Positions 51,840 to 60,682 of a stretch of 64,000 nt of DNA are shown here, piece by piece; position 1 is the first letter of the stretch, and each line of letters begins with the position of its first letter. The notes below the pieces were generated by a model that was given only the letters and a program-made list of their open reading frames with translations, was not told the origin of the DNA and did no database searches. The translations under genes and the position numbers were made by a program. The DNA lies in contig NZ_CP091036.1 in assembly GCF_021535135.1 (NCBI RefSeq), positions 992,001 through 1,056,000 of the forward strand. Reading direction: 5' to 3'. The stretch is from Antarcticibacterium sp. 1MA-6-2. Lineage in GTDB: Bacteria > Bacteroidota > Bacteroidia > Flavobacteriales > Flavobacteriaceae.

Positions 51840-52999
51840 AAGTAGATGTTCTAATTATTGGGGCGGGAATATCTGGAGCTGTACTGGCAGAAAGATATGC
51901 TGCAATTGGAAAAAAAGTTTTAATTCTGGAAAAAAGATCTCATATCGCCGGGAACTGTTATGACTATATAGACGAGAACGGAATTTTAGTTTCAAAATAT
52001 GGGGCACATTTATTTCACACTAATGAAGAAGAGGTTTGGAAATATGTAAACAAATTTTCTGAATGGTACGACTGGGAACATAAGGTTATTGCTAAAGTAG
52101 ATGGCAAGCTGGTTCCTATCCCGGTAAATATCACTACTGTTAACAAGCTATTTAATGAAAATATTTCTTCGGAAGAAGAGATGAAAGACTGGCTGGAAAA
52201 GAACAGAATTGATATTCAGGATCCGCAGAATGGAAAAGAAGCAGTACTCTCTAAAGTAGGTCCGGAATTATATGAGAAAATGTTCCGGCATTATACGAAA
52301 AAGCAATGGGATAAATACCCCGAGGAATTAGATGCTTCTGTACTTGACCGAATCCCGGTTAGGACAAACTATGATGACAGGTATTTTTCAGATAAATATC
52401 AGGCATTACCAAAGGGCGGTTACACTAAATTGTTCGAGAAGATACTTTCTCACCCAAACATTCATATAGAACTTAACACAGATTACTTTGACGTAAAGGA
52501 TAAGATAGAAGGATATTCTAAATTATTTTATACTGGTCCTATTGACAGGTTCTTTGAATTTAAATATAGCCTTGAAGACAAGTTAGAATATCGCTCTATC
52601 AATTTTGTAAGCGAAACAGTTAACAAGGATTTTTTTCAGGAAAATTCTGTTGTAAATTATCCCGGAATGGAAGTAGAATACACTCGTATTATTGAGTACA
52701 AGCATTTTGGTCACCAACAAGCGGGTAAAACTACAATAGTAAAAGAATTTACCGTAGATACAGGCGAACCTTATTATCCTGTACCAAATCAAAAAAACAG
52801 GGAGATCTATGAGCGGTACAAAAAAGAGGCTGACCAGCTGAAGGATATCTACTTTGTAGGGAGGCTGGCAAATTATAAATATTTTAATATGGATCAGGCA
52901 TTTAAGAATGCACTGGATCTTTTTAAAAATCTTGAAGGTAAATCTAAAAGAACAAGAATCGCACGCAATGAAAAGAAAACAGTTCACAGGGTTCAATAG
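51836..52999 (+). CDS. glf: UDP-galactopyranose mutase-like protein
   Basis: ATG 51836, overlapping the previous stop, gives VLIIGAGISGAVLAERYAAIGKKVLILEKR at the N-terminus (FAD motif), with GNCYDYIDENG and GAHLFHTNEEEVW diagnostic of Glf. Later segments are FRHYTKKQWDKYPEELDASVLDRIPVR and the C-terminal FVGRLANYKYFNMDQAF. The enzyme converts UDP-galactopyranose to the furanose form for surface polysaccharides. It has 387 aa and overlaps the next gene by 32 bp. Confidence 0.9.
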   Translation: MKVDVLIIGAGISGAVLAERYAAIGKKVLILEKRSHIAGNCYDYIDENGILVSKYGAHLFHTNEEEVWKYVNKFSEWYDWEHKVIAKVDGKLVPIPVNITTVNKLFNENISSEEEMKDWLEKNRIDIQDPQNGKEAVLSKVGPELYEKMFRHYTKKQWDKYPEELDASVLDRIPVRTNYDDRYFSDKYQALPKGGYTKLFEKILSHPNIHIELNTDYFDVKDKIEGYSKLFYTGPIDRFFEFKYSLEDKLEYRSINFVSETVNKDFFQENSVVNYPGMEVEYTRIIEYKHFGHQQAGKTTIVKEFTVDTGEPYYPVPNQKNREIYERYKKEADQLKDIYFVGRLANYKYFNMDQAFKNALDLFKNLEGKSKRTRIARNEKKTVHRVQ

Positions 53000-54131
53000 C
53001 TTTTTCTTTGGCGGATTCGAATGTGCAGATCATATCAATCGGTCAGGAAAAAGAATAAACCTGCTGGAGGAAACTCAACATCACCTTAGGGCCAGGGAAG
53101 ATTATTCCCTGCTTAAAGATGTGGGAATAAAAGTAGTTCGTGAAGGAATTTGCTGGAGTACAGTAGAAAAATCTCCTTACGTTCTGGATTTTAGTTCTTT
53201 AAAACCCAGAATAGATGCAGCAAAAGAGCTGGGAATACAAATTATGTGGGATCTATGTCATTTTGGATATCCTGATGGGCTTGTACCCACTCATCCCCTG
53301 TTTCCTTCAAGATTTATGTCACTTTGCAGGGCATTTGCGCTATTTCATAAGAAGTACTGCGAAGACCCTTTGTTGGTGGTCCCAATAAATGAAATAAGCT
53401 TTCTCTCCTGGCATTCCGGGGATGTGAGAGGGACCGTACCCTTTGCTGTTAACAGTGGGTTTGATATAAAATATCACCTTTGTAAGGCAGCAATAGAAGG
53501 TATAAAAGTCCTGAAGCAAAGCGATGATTCCTGTAAAATTATTTTAGTTGAACCTCTGGTTGAAATTCACAGAGGAGAACTTGAAATTTCCAATGAAGAA
53601 CTGGAAGAACTAAATTCACACCAACACCAGGCCATGGATATTATAAGTGGCAGCCTTTGTCCTGAGTTGGGAGGTTCTCCAGATCTTTTCGATATGGTAG
53701 GTTTTAATTATTACTATAATAATCAATGGGAACACGAGGGACCCATCCTTGCCTGGCCATCTGCCGGAAACAAGATGACCCCCTTTTCAAAGCTTTTGTT
53801 CAAGGCCTACAAAAGATATAATAAACCCACAATTATTACAGAAACCGGACATTTCGGGGATCTTCGTTCTCAATGGCTAGAAGAGATCTCTTTGGAATGT
53901 GATCGTGCAATGTCTATGGGAGTTGACCTTAGAGGAATTTGTATTTATCCCGTTATTGACCGTCCAGATTGGGACGATCTCAACTCCTGGAGCAACTGTG
54001 GTCTATGGGATCTGGATACTTATTACAATAGGACTCCTCACCCCTCTTCTATAAGTTCGATAACAAAGTGTGTTGAATTCATGGAAACAAGAAAAAGTTC
54101 AGATACCGAGAAATCCCTCAATGTCATTTAA
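52968..54131 (+). CDS. Glycoside-hydrolase-like TIM-barrel protein of the glycan operon
   Basis: Start ATG 52968 gives MKRKQFTGFNSFFFGGFECADHIN; longer forms would run inside the mutase gene. The barrel has GVKVVREGICWSTVEK (beta-strand/acid region), VPINEIS (possible acid/base Glu) and TIITETGHFGD (possible nucleophile Glu), similar in layout to family-1/family-5 glycosidases, and YPVIDRPDWDD. Related proteins sit beside UDP-Gal mutase and GT4 genes in Bacteroidota. Whether it is a working hydrolase is unproven. Confidence 0.72.
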   Translation: MKRKQFTGFNSFFFGGFECADHINRSGKRINLLEETQHHLRAREDYSLLKDVGIKVVREGICWSTVEKSPYVLDFSSLKPRIDAAKELGIQIMWDLCHFGYPDGLVPTHPLFPSRFMSLCRAFALFHKKYCEDPLLVVPINEISFLSWHSGDVRGTVPFAVNSGFDIKYHLCKAAIEGIKVLKQSDDSCKIILVEPLVEIHRGELEISNEELEELNSHQHQAMDIISGSLCPELGGSPDLFDMVGFNYYYNNQWEHEGPILAWPSAGNKMTPFSKLLFKAYKRYNKPTIITETGHFGDLRSQWLEEISLECDRAMSMGVDLRGICIYPVIDRPDWDDLNSWSNCGLWDLDTYYNRTPHPSSISSITKCVEFMETRKSSDTEKSLNVI

Positions 54132-54140
54132 AAATATTAT

Positions 54141-55047
54141 TTAAGTCTCTGCTGAAAGGTATTCTTTTACATTCTCTATAACTTTTTCTGAAAGTCGCTG
54201 GTGAGTTTCTGCGCTCCAACTAAGCACTTTTTTGTGTAGTAATAATATTATTTCTTCCTTCTACTTCCTGATTGAGTTCTTTTTTCCCGTCTCCATCAAA
54301 AATCGAAAAATTTGAAGGGTTATTAATCCAGTGCTGAAAGGCTTCTTTTTCAAAGGGTAGGCCAAGGGAGGTATTAATTAAAATTTTTCCGGAACCAAAT
54401 GCGACAAAGTTTTTTTCTGTAAGTAAGGGAGTGTTTTTGGGCAGATGAAGAGAAATAATTTCTACAGTTTGTAATAAGTGGTTCAGCGGCAAATAGTTCA
54501 CTCCTCTCGCTTCCCACTCCTCTTTCCTGGTTCGACTGTAGTAATACAGTTCTCCCCCAAACGGCAGCAGGCATTGAGCTAAAAGTTGCCCCGTAGTACC
54601 CAAACCTATAATTCCTATTTTTCTATTCGTAAGTTCCATTGGCATCTCTTTCCACTGATGCTTCCCCAGGCCATGAAGTAAACGCACTAATTCTGAAACG
54701 ATAAATTCTACAACTCCGGGATCACCATAGTCCTTTATGCCCTTAACTACTATTCCTCTTTCACGCGCAAAATTCACTGCTACGTTTGCTGACTCATCAT
54801 CATATAAACTGCAACACATTCCTATGTACTTCAAATTTGTACACTTCCCGATAATTTCTTCATCTATTTGAGTGTGCCAGGACACAAAAATTGCTTCAGC
54901 ATCACCTATCCTGTCCTGTATTTCTTCTTTGCTCTCCGGGTAATCAGTATAATTTAAAACTTCCTGTTCACTCAGACTCTGTAGCTCCTCAATTGCCCAA
55001 TCCTGAATTTTGGTCTTGTCTACGCATACGATCTTATTAAATTTCAT
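54141..55047 (-). CDS. D-isomer-specific 2-hydroxyacid dehydrogenase-like protein (frameshifted)
   Basis: Start ATG 55047 (MKFNKIVCVDKTKIQDW) is preferred to the upstream Met at 55098. The NAD-binding motif GIIGLGTTGQLLAQCLLPFG (about 150-170) is clear. The frame shifts +1 at plus-strand 54219-54225 (ACTAAGC). GCCGGT on the coding strand gives TTQKSAGWSAETHQRLSEKVIENV and extends the protein to 301 aa. Where the catalytic His of the family is expected (TPHxAG) this protein reads TQKSAG. It may therefore lack normal activity, or act in an unusual way. Convergent with the glycan operon, 9 bp apart. Confidence 0.85.
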
Positions 55048-55090
55048 TCTATTTTTCACTTTTGTAGTCAAACCTGATGAAAATCTCTTT

Positions 55091-55178
55091 TTCAACATTT
55101 CAAACTTTTGAACATTGAAATTTTCAACATGGAACTTGAAACTTGTAACCTTGAATCTTTAAACCTTTAACCTTGAAC
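55091..55178. repeat. Imperfect short repeat, TTGAA/AACCTT units
   Basis: The stretch contains repeated TTGAA, CATTGAA and AACCTT units with 9-12 bp spacing, with a clear AT/TTGAA rhythm not seen elsewhere in this window. It lies in the gap between the dehydrogenase and the carboxyltransferase. Similar low-complexity intergenic strings occur in Flavobacteriia, with unknown role. Confidence 0.5.
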
Positions 55179-55184
55179 TGCTCT

Positions 55185-56726
55185 TTAAAGAGGAATATTC
55201 CCGTGCTTTCTGTCAGCCCTCAAAATTGATTTATTTTCAAGCATACTAAAGGCCTTTAAAAGTTTCCTTCTTGTATCCCGTGGCATTATGACCTCATCTA
55301 TAAATCCGCGACGGGCTGCTTCAAATGGATTCGCAAACTTTTCAGCGTATTCTGCTTCCTTCTCAGATAATTTTAGTTCCGGATCTTCTGCCTCTTCAAT
55401 CTCTTTTTTGAAAATAATTTCTGATGCTCCTTTTGCTCCCATAACAGCAATTTCAGCAGTGGGCCAGGCAAAGTTTAGATCGGCTCCAATATGTTTGGAA
55501 TTCATAACATCGTAAGCTCCACCGTAAGCTTTCCTGGTAATTACAGTGACTCTTGGTACAGTGGCTTCGCTGAGGGCATAGAGCAGTTTTGCTCCTTCGA
55601 GAATTATCCCATTCCATTCCTGATCGGTTCCCGGTAAAAACCCGGGCACGTCCACGAGCACCAGAAGAGGAATATTAAAGCAGTCACAAAACCTGGTAAA
55701 GCGTGCGGCCTTTTTTGAAGAATCCACATCTAAAACATAAGCGAGACTCATGGGTTGATTTGCAACAATACCTATGCTGCGACCGCCCAGCCTTGCAAAA
55801 CCAACAATAATATTATCGGCATAATTTTTATGTATTTCAAAAAATGAATTATGATCAATTATTTCTTTGATCACCTCGTGCATATCGTAAGGTTTGTTAG
55901 CACTGTCAGGCACGATATTATCGAGTTTCTCCCTTACTTCATCCCCAAATTCATAATTAAGTTTTTTCGTAACCTGTTTATTATTTTGGGGAATATAGCT
56001 TAGTAATTTTTTAATTTCTTCAAGGCAGGTGATGTCATTAGGAGAAGTGAGATGAGTAACACCCGATTTCGTAGAATGGGTGCTGGCACCTCCTAATTCC
56101 TCACTGGTTACCTCCTCATTAGTAACAGTTTTGACAACATTGGGGCTTAGTGACAAACATATAACTACTGCCTTCCACCATAAAAGTAAAATCTGTTATG
56201 GCGGGGCTGTACACCGCTCCTCCGGCGCAAGGTCCCATAATAGCTGAAATTTGGGGGATAACCCCACTAGCCTGTACATTTCTGTAAAATATGTCGGCAT
56301 AACCACCCAAAGATCTCACACCTTCCTGGATCCTCGCTCCACCGGAATCATTAAGACCAATAATGGGAGCACCTACTTTCATTGCGTGTTCCATTACTTT
56401 ACAGATCTTTTCCGCATGAGTTTCAGATAACGATCCTCCAAAAACCGTAAAATCCTGGGCGTAAATATATACCAGCTTATTCTCAATAGTTCCATATCCA
56501 GTAACAACCCCGTCACCATAGATCTTTTGCTTATCCATTCCAAAGTCAATACTGCGATGTGTCACCAAAATTCCAATTTCTTCAAATGATCCCTCATCCA
56601 GTAAATATTCAACACGTTCTCTTGCCGTGAGCTTTTTTTATGATGTTGTTTTTCTATTCGCTTTATACCACCGCCAAGATGTGCCTGGCGAACTTTTTCA
56701 TTTAATTTCTCTATGTTTTGGCTCAT
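55185..56726 (-). CDS. Acyl-CoA carboxylase, carboxyltransferase subunit (two breaks)
   Basis: The start is ATG at 56726 ([20 protein letters not shown]). Homologous segments are [38 protein letters not shown] and the C-terminal domain [28 protein letters not shown] and [16 protein letters not shown], all typical of the PccB/AccD5 family. The first break is a homopolymer at 56633-56639 (plus-strand T7, needs 8). The second is +1 at 56145-56151 (GCTTAGT, coding ACTAAGC), where ACCGGC gives MFVTGPNVVKTV. Repaired, it is 513 aa. It transfers carboxyl from biotin to an acyl-CoA. The operon partners are upstream on this strand. Confidence 0.9.
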
Positions 56727-56770
56727 TATCTAAATCAATTAACCGGAGTTTTATTTTCGTGATTTCCTTA

Positions 56771-58219
56771 TTAATGTTTGACTGATGGTAACCTCAGCTT
56801 CTTTTGGTCCTTTAAATACTGGCTAAGGGCTATCATTGCGGCAATTCTCGCTTCTTCGCAGGTTTCTTCCTGAAGCTTTTCAGCAGAATAATAATTTTTT
56901 ACAAAATGAGTGTCAAAATTCCCGCTGCGGAAGGCTTCGTGTTCAAACACAAATTTTCCAAAAGGAAGAGTGGTACTAATTCCTTCCACTTCATAACTAC
57001 TTATAGCCTTCAGCATCAATTGTATTGCTTCTTCCCGGTTAGCTCCATAGGTAATAAGTTTGGCCAGCATTGGGTCGTAATATATAGGAACTTCCATTCC
57101 CTCCTCAAATCCATTATCGACCCTCACCCCTGGTCCTTCCGGCAATTTGTATTTTTTCAACAGGCCTACACTGGGCATAAAATCATCTATCGGGTCTTCT
57201 GCATAAACCCGCAATTCTAAAGCGTGACCCTTTATTTCAAGATCCTCCTGGGTAAAAGAAAATGCCTCACCCCGCGCAATTCTAATTTGTTGTTCTACAA
57301 GATCCAGTCCCGTGATAAGTTCGGTTACCGGATGTTCCACCTGCAAGCGGGTATTCATTTCAAGGAAATAAAAATTATTGTTTTCGTCTACCAAAAATTC
57401 AACTGTACCAGCACCTACATAATCACAGGCTTCTGCGACTTTTACAGCTGCCTCTCCCATTTTTTTTCGCAATTCCTCTGTTAACACTACAGATGGAGCT
57501 TCCTCTACTACTTTTTGATGCCTCCTCTGGATACTGCACTCTCTTTCGAAAAGATGAAGAGTGTTACCGTGGGTGTCAGCAAGGATCTGGATCTCTACGT
57601 GACGGGGAGAGCCAATGTATTTTTCGATAAAGACAGCGCCATCACCAAAAGCAGATTCTGCTTCACTTATTGCTCTTTTCATCTGGCTTTCCAGGTCCTT
57701 TTCTTTTTCTACTATCCTCATTCCTTTTCCTCCCCCATAAGCAGATGCTTTAATAAGGATTGGATAACCTATTTCATTAGCAATTTTCCTGGCCTTCACG
57801 GTATCTGTTATAGCCTCATCAATTCCCGGAACCATAGGAATATCATATTCTTTTACTGCATCCTTAGCGGCAAGTTTGCTTCCCATAATGGTAATGGCCT
57901 TTGAGCCAGGTCCAATCCAGGTGATACCGTTTTGCTCCACCTTCTCTGCAAAACCCGCATTTTCACTTAAGAATCCATAACCGGGATGAATTCCATCTAC
58001 TCCCAGTTGCTTTGCTGCAGCAATAATTTTATCTCCCCTTAAGTAAGATTCAGTTGAGGATGCTTCTCCTATACAAATTGCTTCATCGGCAAATTTTACA
58101 TGAGGTGCATTCCTGTCAGCTGTTGAAAAAACGGCTACAGTTTTAATTCCCATTTTCTGCACCGTCTTCATCACTCTAAGTGCAATCTCACCCCTGTTTG
58201 CTACTAATATTTTCTTCAT
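56771..58219 (-). CDS. accC: Biotin carboxylase subunit of acyl-CoA carboxylase
   Basis: A 482-aa ATP-grasp enzyme: KILVANRGEIALRVMKT start, GYGFLSENAGFAE, ATP-binding KASAYGGGKGMRIV, EKYIGSPRHVEIQI, FERECSIQRRHQKVVEEAPS, NFYFLEMNTRLQVEHPVTE, and the C-terminal domain. It carboxylates biotin on the carrier protein. Intact frame. 45 bp to the carboxyltransferase, 50 bp from the carrier gene. Confidence 0.96.
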   Translation of the reverse strand: MKKILVANRGEIALRVMKTVQKMGIKTVAVFSTADRNAPHVKFADEAICIGEASSTESYLRGDKIIAAAKQLGVDGIHPGYGFLSENAGFAEKVEQNGITWIGPGSKAITIMGSKLAAKDAVKEYDIPMVPGIDEAITDTVKARKIANEIGYPILIKASAYGGGKGMRIVEKEKDLESQMKRAISEAESAFGDGAVFIEKYIGSPRHVEIQILADTHGNTLHLFERECSIQRRHQKVVEEAPSVVLTEELRKKMGEAAVKVAEACDYVGAGTVEFLVDENNNFYFLEMNTRLQVEHPVTELITGLDLVEQQIRIARGEAFSFTQEDLEIKGHALELRVYAEDPIDDFMPSVGLLKKYKLPEGPGVRVDNGFEEGMEVPIYYDPMLAKLITYGANREEAIQLMLKAISSYEVEGISTTLPFGKFVFEHEAFRSGNFDTHFVKNYYSAEKLQEETCEEARIAAMIALSQYLKDQKKLRLPSVKH

Positions 58220-58268
58220 ATTTTTTAAGTATTGCGTTTTCTATCCCGCATTTTGGTGGCTGGATACC

Positions 58269-58754
58269 TTATTCCATTTCAATAAGTAACTGATTCTTAT
58301 CTACTGTTTGTCCTTTTTCTACTGAAACAGATTTTACGACGCCGTCTCTTGGTGCTGTTAAAGTGTTCTCCATTTTCATTGCTTCAAGGACCAGTAAATA
58401 ATCTCCCTCATTGACCTCATCTCCCTCTTTTACATTAACTTCCAGGATTAGTCCTGGCATGGGCGCCTTTAGATCATTTTGTACCTTGCCTGCACTTAAA
58501 GACAATCCCATTTTTTCAATCAATTGGTCCAGTTCATTGAAAATCTTTACGTCGTAACCACTATTATTAATCTTAACGCGATAAGCACGCTTCAGGAATT
58601 CAGAATTAATAATTTCCCCTTTGACAGATCTGTTATTTTCCAAAATATGAAAATTACCTGCGGTTATTTCTCTGTCATCCAGAGAATTTAATTCCTCTTC
58701 GGAAAATTCAAATTCCAGAGAATCATTCACCCTCACTTTATATTTTTTTTCCAT
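58269..58754 (-). CDS. Biotin carboxyl carrier protein
   Basis: A 161-aa protein with the biotinyl domain at the C-terminus: VLEAMKMENTL carries the biotinylated lysine in EAMKM (about 124). The N-terminal half resembles the long linker/beta region of acyl-CoA carboxylase carriers in Bacteroidota. First gene of the minus-strand operon 58754-55185. Confidence 0.94.
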   Translation of the reverse strand: MEKKYKVRVNDSLEFEFSEEELNSLDDREITAGNFHILENNRSVKGEIINSEFLKRAYRVKINNSGYDVKIFNELDQLIEKMGLSLSAGKVQNDLKAPMPGLILEVNVKEGDEVNEGDYLLVLEAMKMENTLTAPRDGVVKSVSVEKGQTVDKNQLLIEME

Positions 58755-59075
58755 TTTCGTTGGTTTATAAGCTCTTTTAAACAGGATTTGTGTAAATATA
58801 AAAATAGTTGAGGCCCTTTGCGGGGAATCAACAAATAATTAGATAAAAAAACCTTAACCGATTTAAATCAGCTAAGGCATTTATTGAAAAATCGAATTGT
58901 GTATTCTCTTAATTCCTCAGTTAATCTTCACCTGGAATTTTTCGGTTTTATAATTGAAACTATTCCTAATTTAATAAGATGTTTATAATTCCAATTTTTT
59001 ATTACTTATACCAGCAGGAGAAGACGGATGTTTAATTTTTATCGGTTGCATTTCATTCCTGAACTACTTTAAGTC
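58755..59075. other. Intergenic region between the carrier gene and the desaturase-like gene
   Basis: This 321-bp gap is AT-rich. It holds a terminator hairpin at 58844-58877 for the minus-strand desaturase gene. The rest must contain the promoter of the acyl-CoA carboxylase operon, but no clean -7/-33 pair was seen. No ORF is supported. Confidence 0.5.
58844..58877 (-). terminator. Terminator after the desaturase-like gene
   Basis: On the minus strand CCTTAGCTGATTT pairs with AAATCGGTTAAGG (with two G-T pairs) and is followed by a run of seven T. Its place, 200 bp past the stop at 59076, is somewhat distant from that gene. Confidence 0.65.
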
Positions 59076-59965
59076 TTATTCTCTATTTGTTCTCCGCGAT
59101 TTTCTGAACGGAAAAACTACCTGATCTTTAAAATCTTCAGGGAAATCTTCATCTCCTTCAAAACCTAGTTCTATATCTCTTCCTTCCTCCGGGATGTAAG
59201 CAGTTCCAAAAATATAATCCCATAAGCTAAGACTAAGACCAAAATTCATTCCCTGCTGCCTGTCTTTGGGCAAAGCTTTGGAGTGGTGCCAGATGTGCAT
59301 TCGCGGGTTGTTAAAGATATAACCAAAAGGACCATAGCTCCAGCCTACATTAGCATGATTGAGATGCCCTATGAAAACCCCCAGCATATGTACTAATATA
59401 AATTCCTGAATTCCGAAACCGATCATTGCCAGTGGTACATATTGTACAGTTTTGTAAATAATGGTTTCCATAAAATGAAAACGGAACTGCGCCGCGAACC
59501 CCATCTCCTTTACGCTGTGGTGAACTTTATGAAATTCCCAAAGCCACGGCTGTTTATGAAGTTGCTTAAGTGAACATTCCACTGTATAAAATCTGCAAGA
59601 ACGAACATAATTAGAAGCTGTGACCATACAGGAAGATCCTGAACCTGCAAAGCAACAATATTAGTAATCCCGAAAAGGTGAAGAAAATCATTAAATAATT
59701 CAACAGCTACATTAGAAAGCGCATTATACCCAACCAATGAGAACAGGAAAAAATTAAAAAGGATATAAAAAGAATCCAGCCAAAAACCTTTTCTAAAGAT
59801 CTTTTGATCTTTCCTCCAGGGTATAACAATTTCAATTGCCCATACAAGGAGTGAAAGAGCTATTAACCAGTAAAAGTAATTTCCCCAGGAAGGATTGGCA
59901 ATTTCCTCTAGCAGGTAGTTAAAATAACCTGTAAACGAATCCTGTATTATTTTTATATATTTCAA
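59076..59965 (-). CDS. Sterol desaturase / fatty acid hydroxylase superfamily protein (frameshifted)
   Basis: Transmembrane segments at the N-terminus, then the histidine clusters HKQPWLWEFHKVHH, HLNHANVGW and MHIWHHSKALP. These are the di-iron ligands of the superfamily. The frame shifts +2 at plus-strand 59564-59571 (GCTTAAGT, coding ACTTAAGC). ACCGGC gives WNVHRQLHKQPWLWEF, with the first His box complete, and 295 aa. This is a different subfamily from the one at 31917. Substrate unknown; membrane lipid or carotenoid modification is possible. Confidence 0.87.
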
Positions 59966-60047
59966 TTATATAAATTCTTTGGCAAAATTACATTTTAACG
60001 CAGATCTATTTGGTAACAAAAGTTACTTATTATCCAACCTGCATCTA

Positions 60048-60682
60048 TTAATTGTCTTCAGCCAGCTTTCGTTTAAATCTGCAAAAACTGAAATTTTGAA
60101 CATCTCCTGTGGGAGTCACATGATCAACATTCTCGCACTGCATAATCTCAAATTGCTCCTTGAGTAAATCTGTCATTTCGCTAAGGGAATATTGTTTAAT
60201 TTTCAAGCCGCTACATTTCTCAGGTCCTTTTTCTGAAAACGTCCCCAGGATGACGAAGCCATTATCTTTTACTGATTTTTGCAGGGTTTCTACATATCTA
60301 ATAATATCACTCTCCCTGGTAAGAAAATGCAGTGCAGCCCGGTCGTGCCATACGTCATACTGTTGTTTGGGCTCGTAAGTAGTAATATCAGCTACTATCC
60401 ACTTCAAATCACCTAGGCTTTTTTCCCCAATCTTTCTTTAGCTTTTTCCAGAGCCTCTTCTGAAATATCCAAAACTGTAATATTTTTATATCCTTCAGCT
60501 AAAAGATGATCTGCCAGCAAACTGTCGCCTCCCCCTATATCTATTATTGCAGCCTCCTTTTTGAGTTTAAAACTTTTAATAAAATCAAGTGCTACTAAAG
60601 GTTTTTCCTGATACCAGCTTACCTCATCGATATTTTTGCTCTTATAGATCTTTTCCCAGTGATCTTTATTATTTTTTGTCAT
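60048..60682 (-). CDS. Class I SAM-dependent methyltransferase (frameshifted)
   Basis: The SAM-binding motif is AAIIDIGGGDSLLADHLLA (about 43-60), with ITVLDISEEALEKAKERL (acidic loop) and DVWHDRAALHFLT. The frame shifts +2 at plus-strand 60411-60418 (ACCTAGGC, coding GCCTAGGT). GCCGGT gives KKAGDLKWIVADITTY and 210 aa. The profile is a small-molecule methyltransferase of the TehB/thiopurine-like kind. No DNA-methyltransferase catalytic motif (DPPY or PCQ) is present, so I see no link to the RCCGGY modification. It overlaps the MBL gene by four bases. Confidence 0.85.

Noticed and set aside
23818..59170. Other CTAG, CTTAG and ACTAAG words (for example 23818, 28857, 59163, 62585)
   Set aside because: They sit in frame with family-typical residues (for example IELGFEG at 59163, VPLSFVNG at 28857), so they are taken as native words and are not counted as damaged sites.
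733..60418. Stop-codon recoding or programmed frameshifting (TAG/TAA inside many genes)
   Set aside because: The breaks are +1, +2 and zero, affect unrelated genes, lie on both strands and share only the RCCGGY location. Recoding would need a common signal for translation, and the shifted words lack slippery sites.
460..60682. Mass pseudogenisation of this region
   Set aside because: Essential-type genes such as acyl-CoA carboxylase, MoxR and NDH-2 are affected, each repair restores conserved residues and a length divisible by three, and other parts of the same genes show no decay.
60048..60682. Candidate methyltransferase for the RCCGGY modification
   Set aside because: It has a SAM-binding fold but no DNA-methyltransferase catalytic motif or target-recognition domain, and is small. 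The enzyme must lie outside the window.
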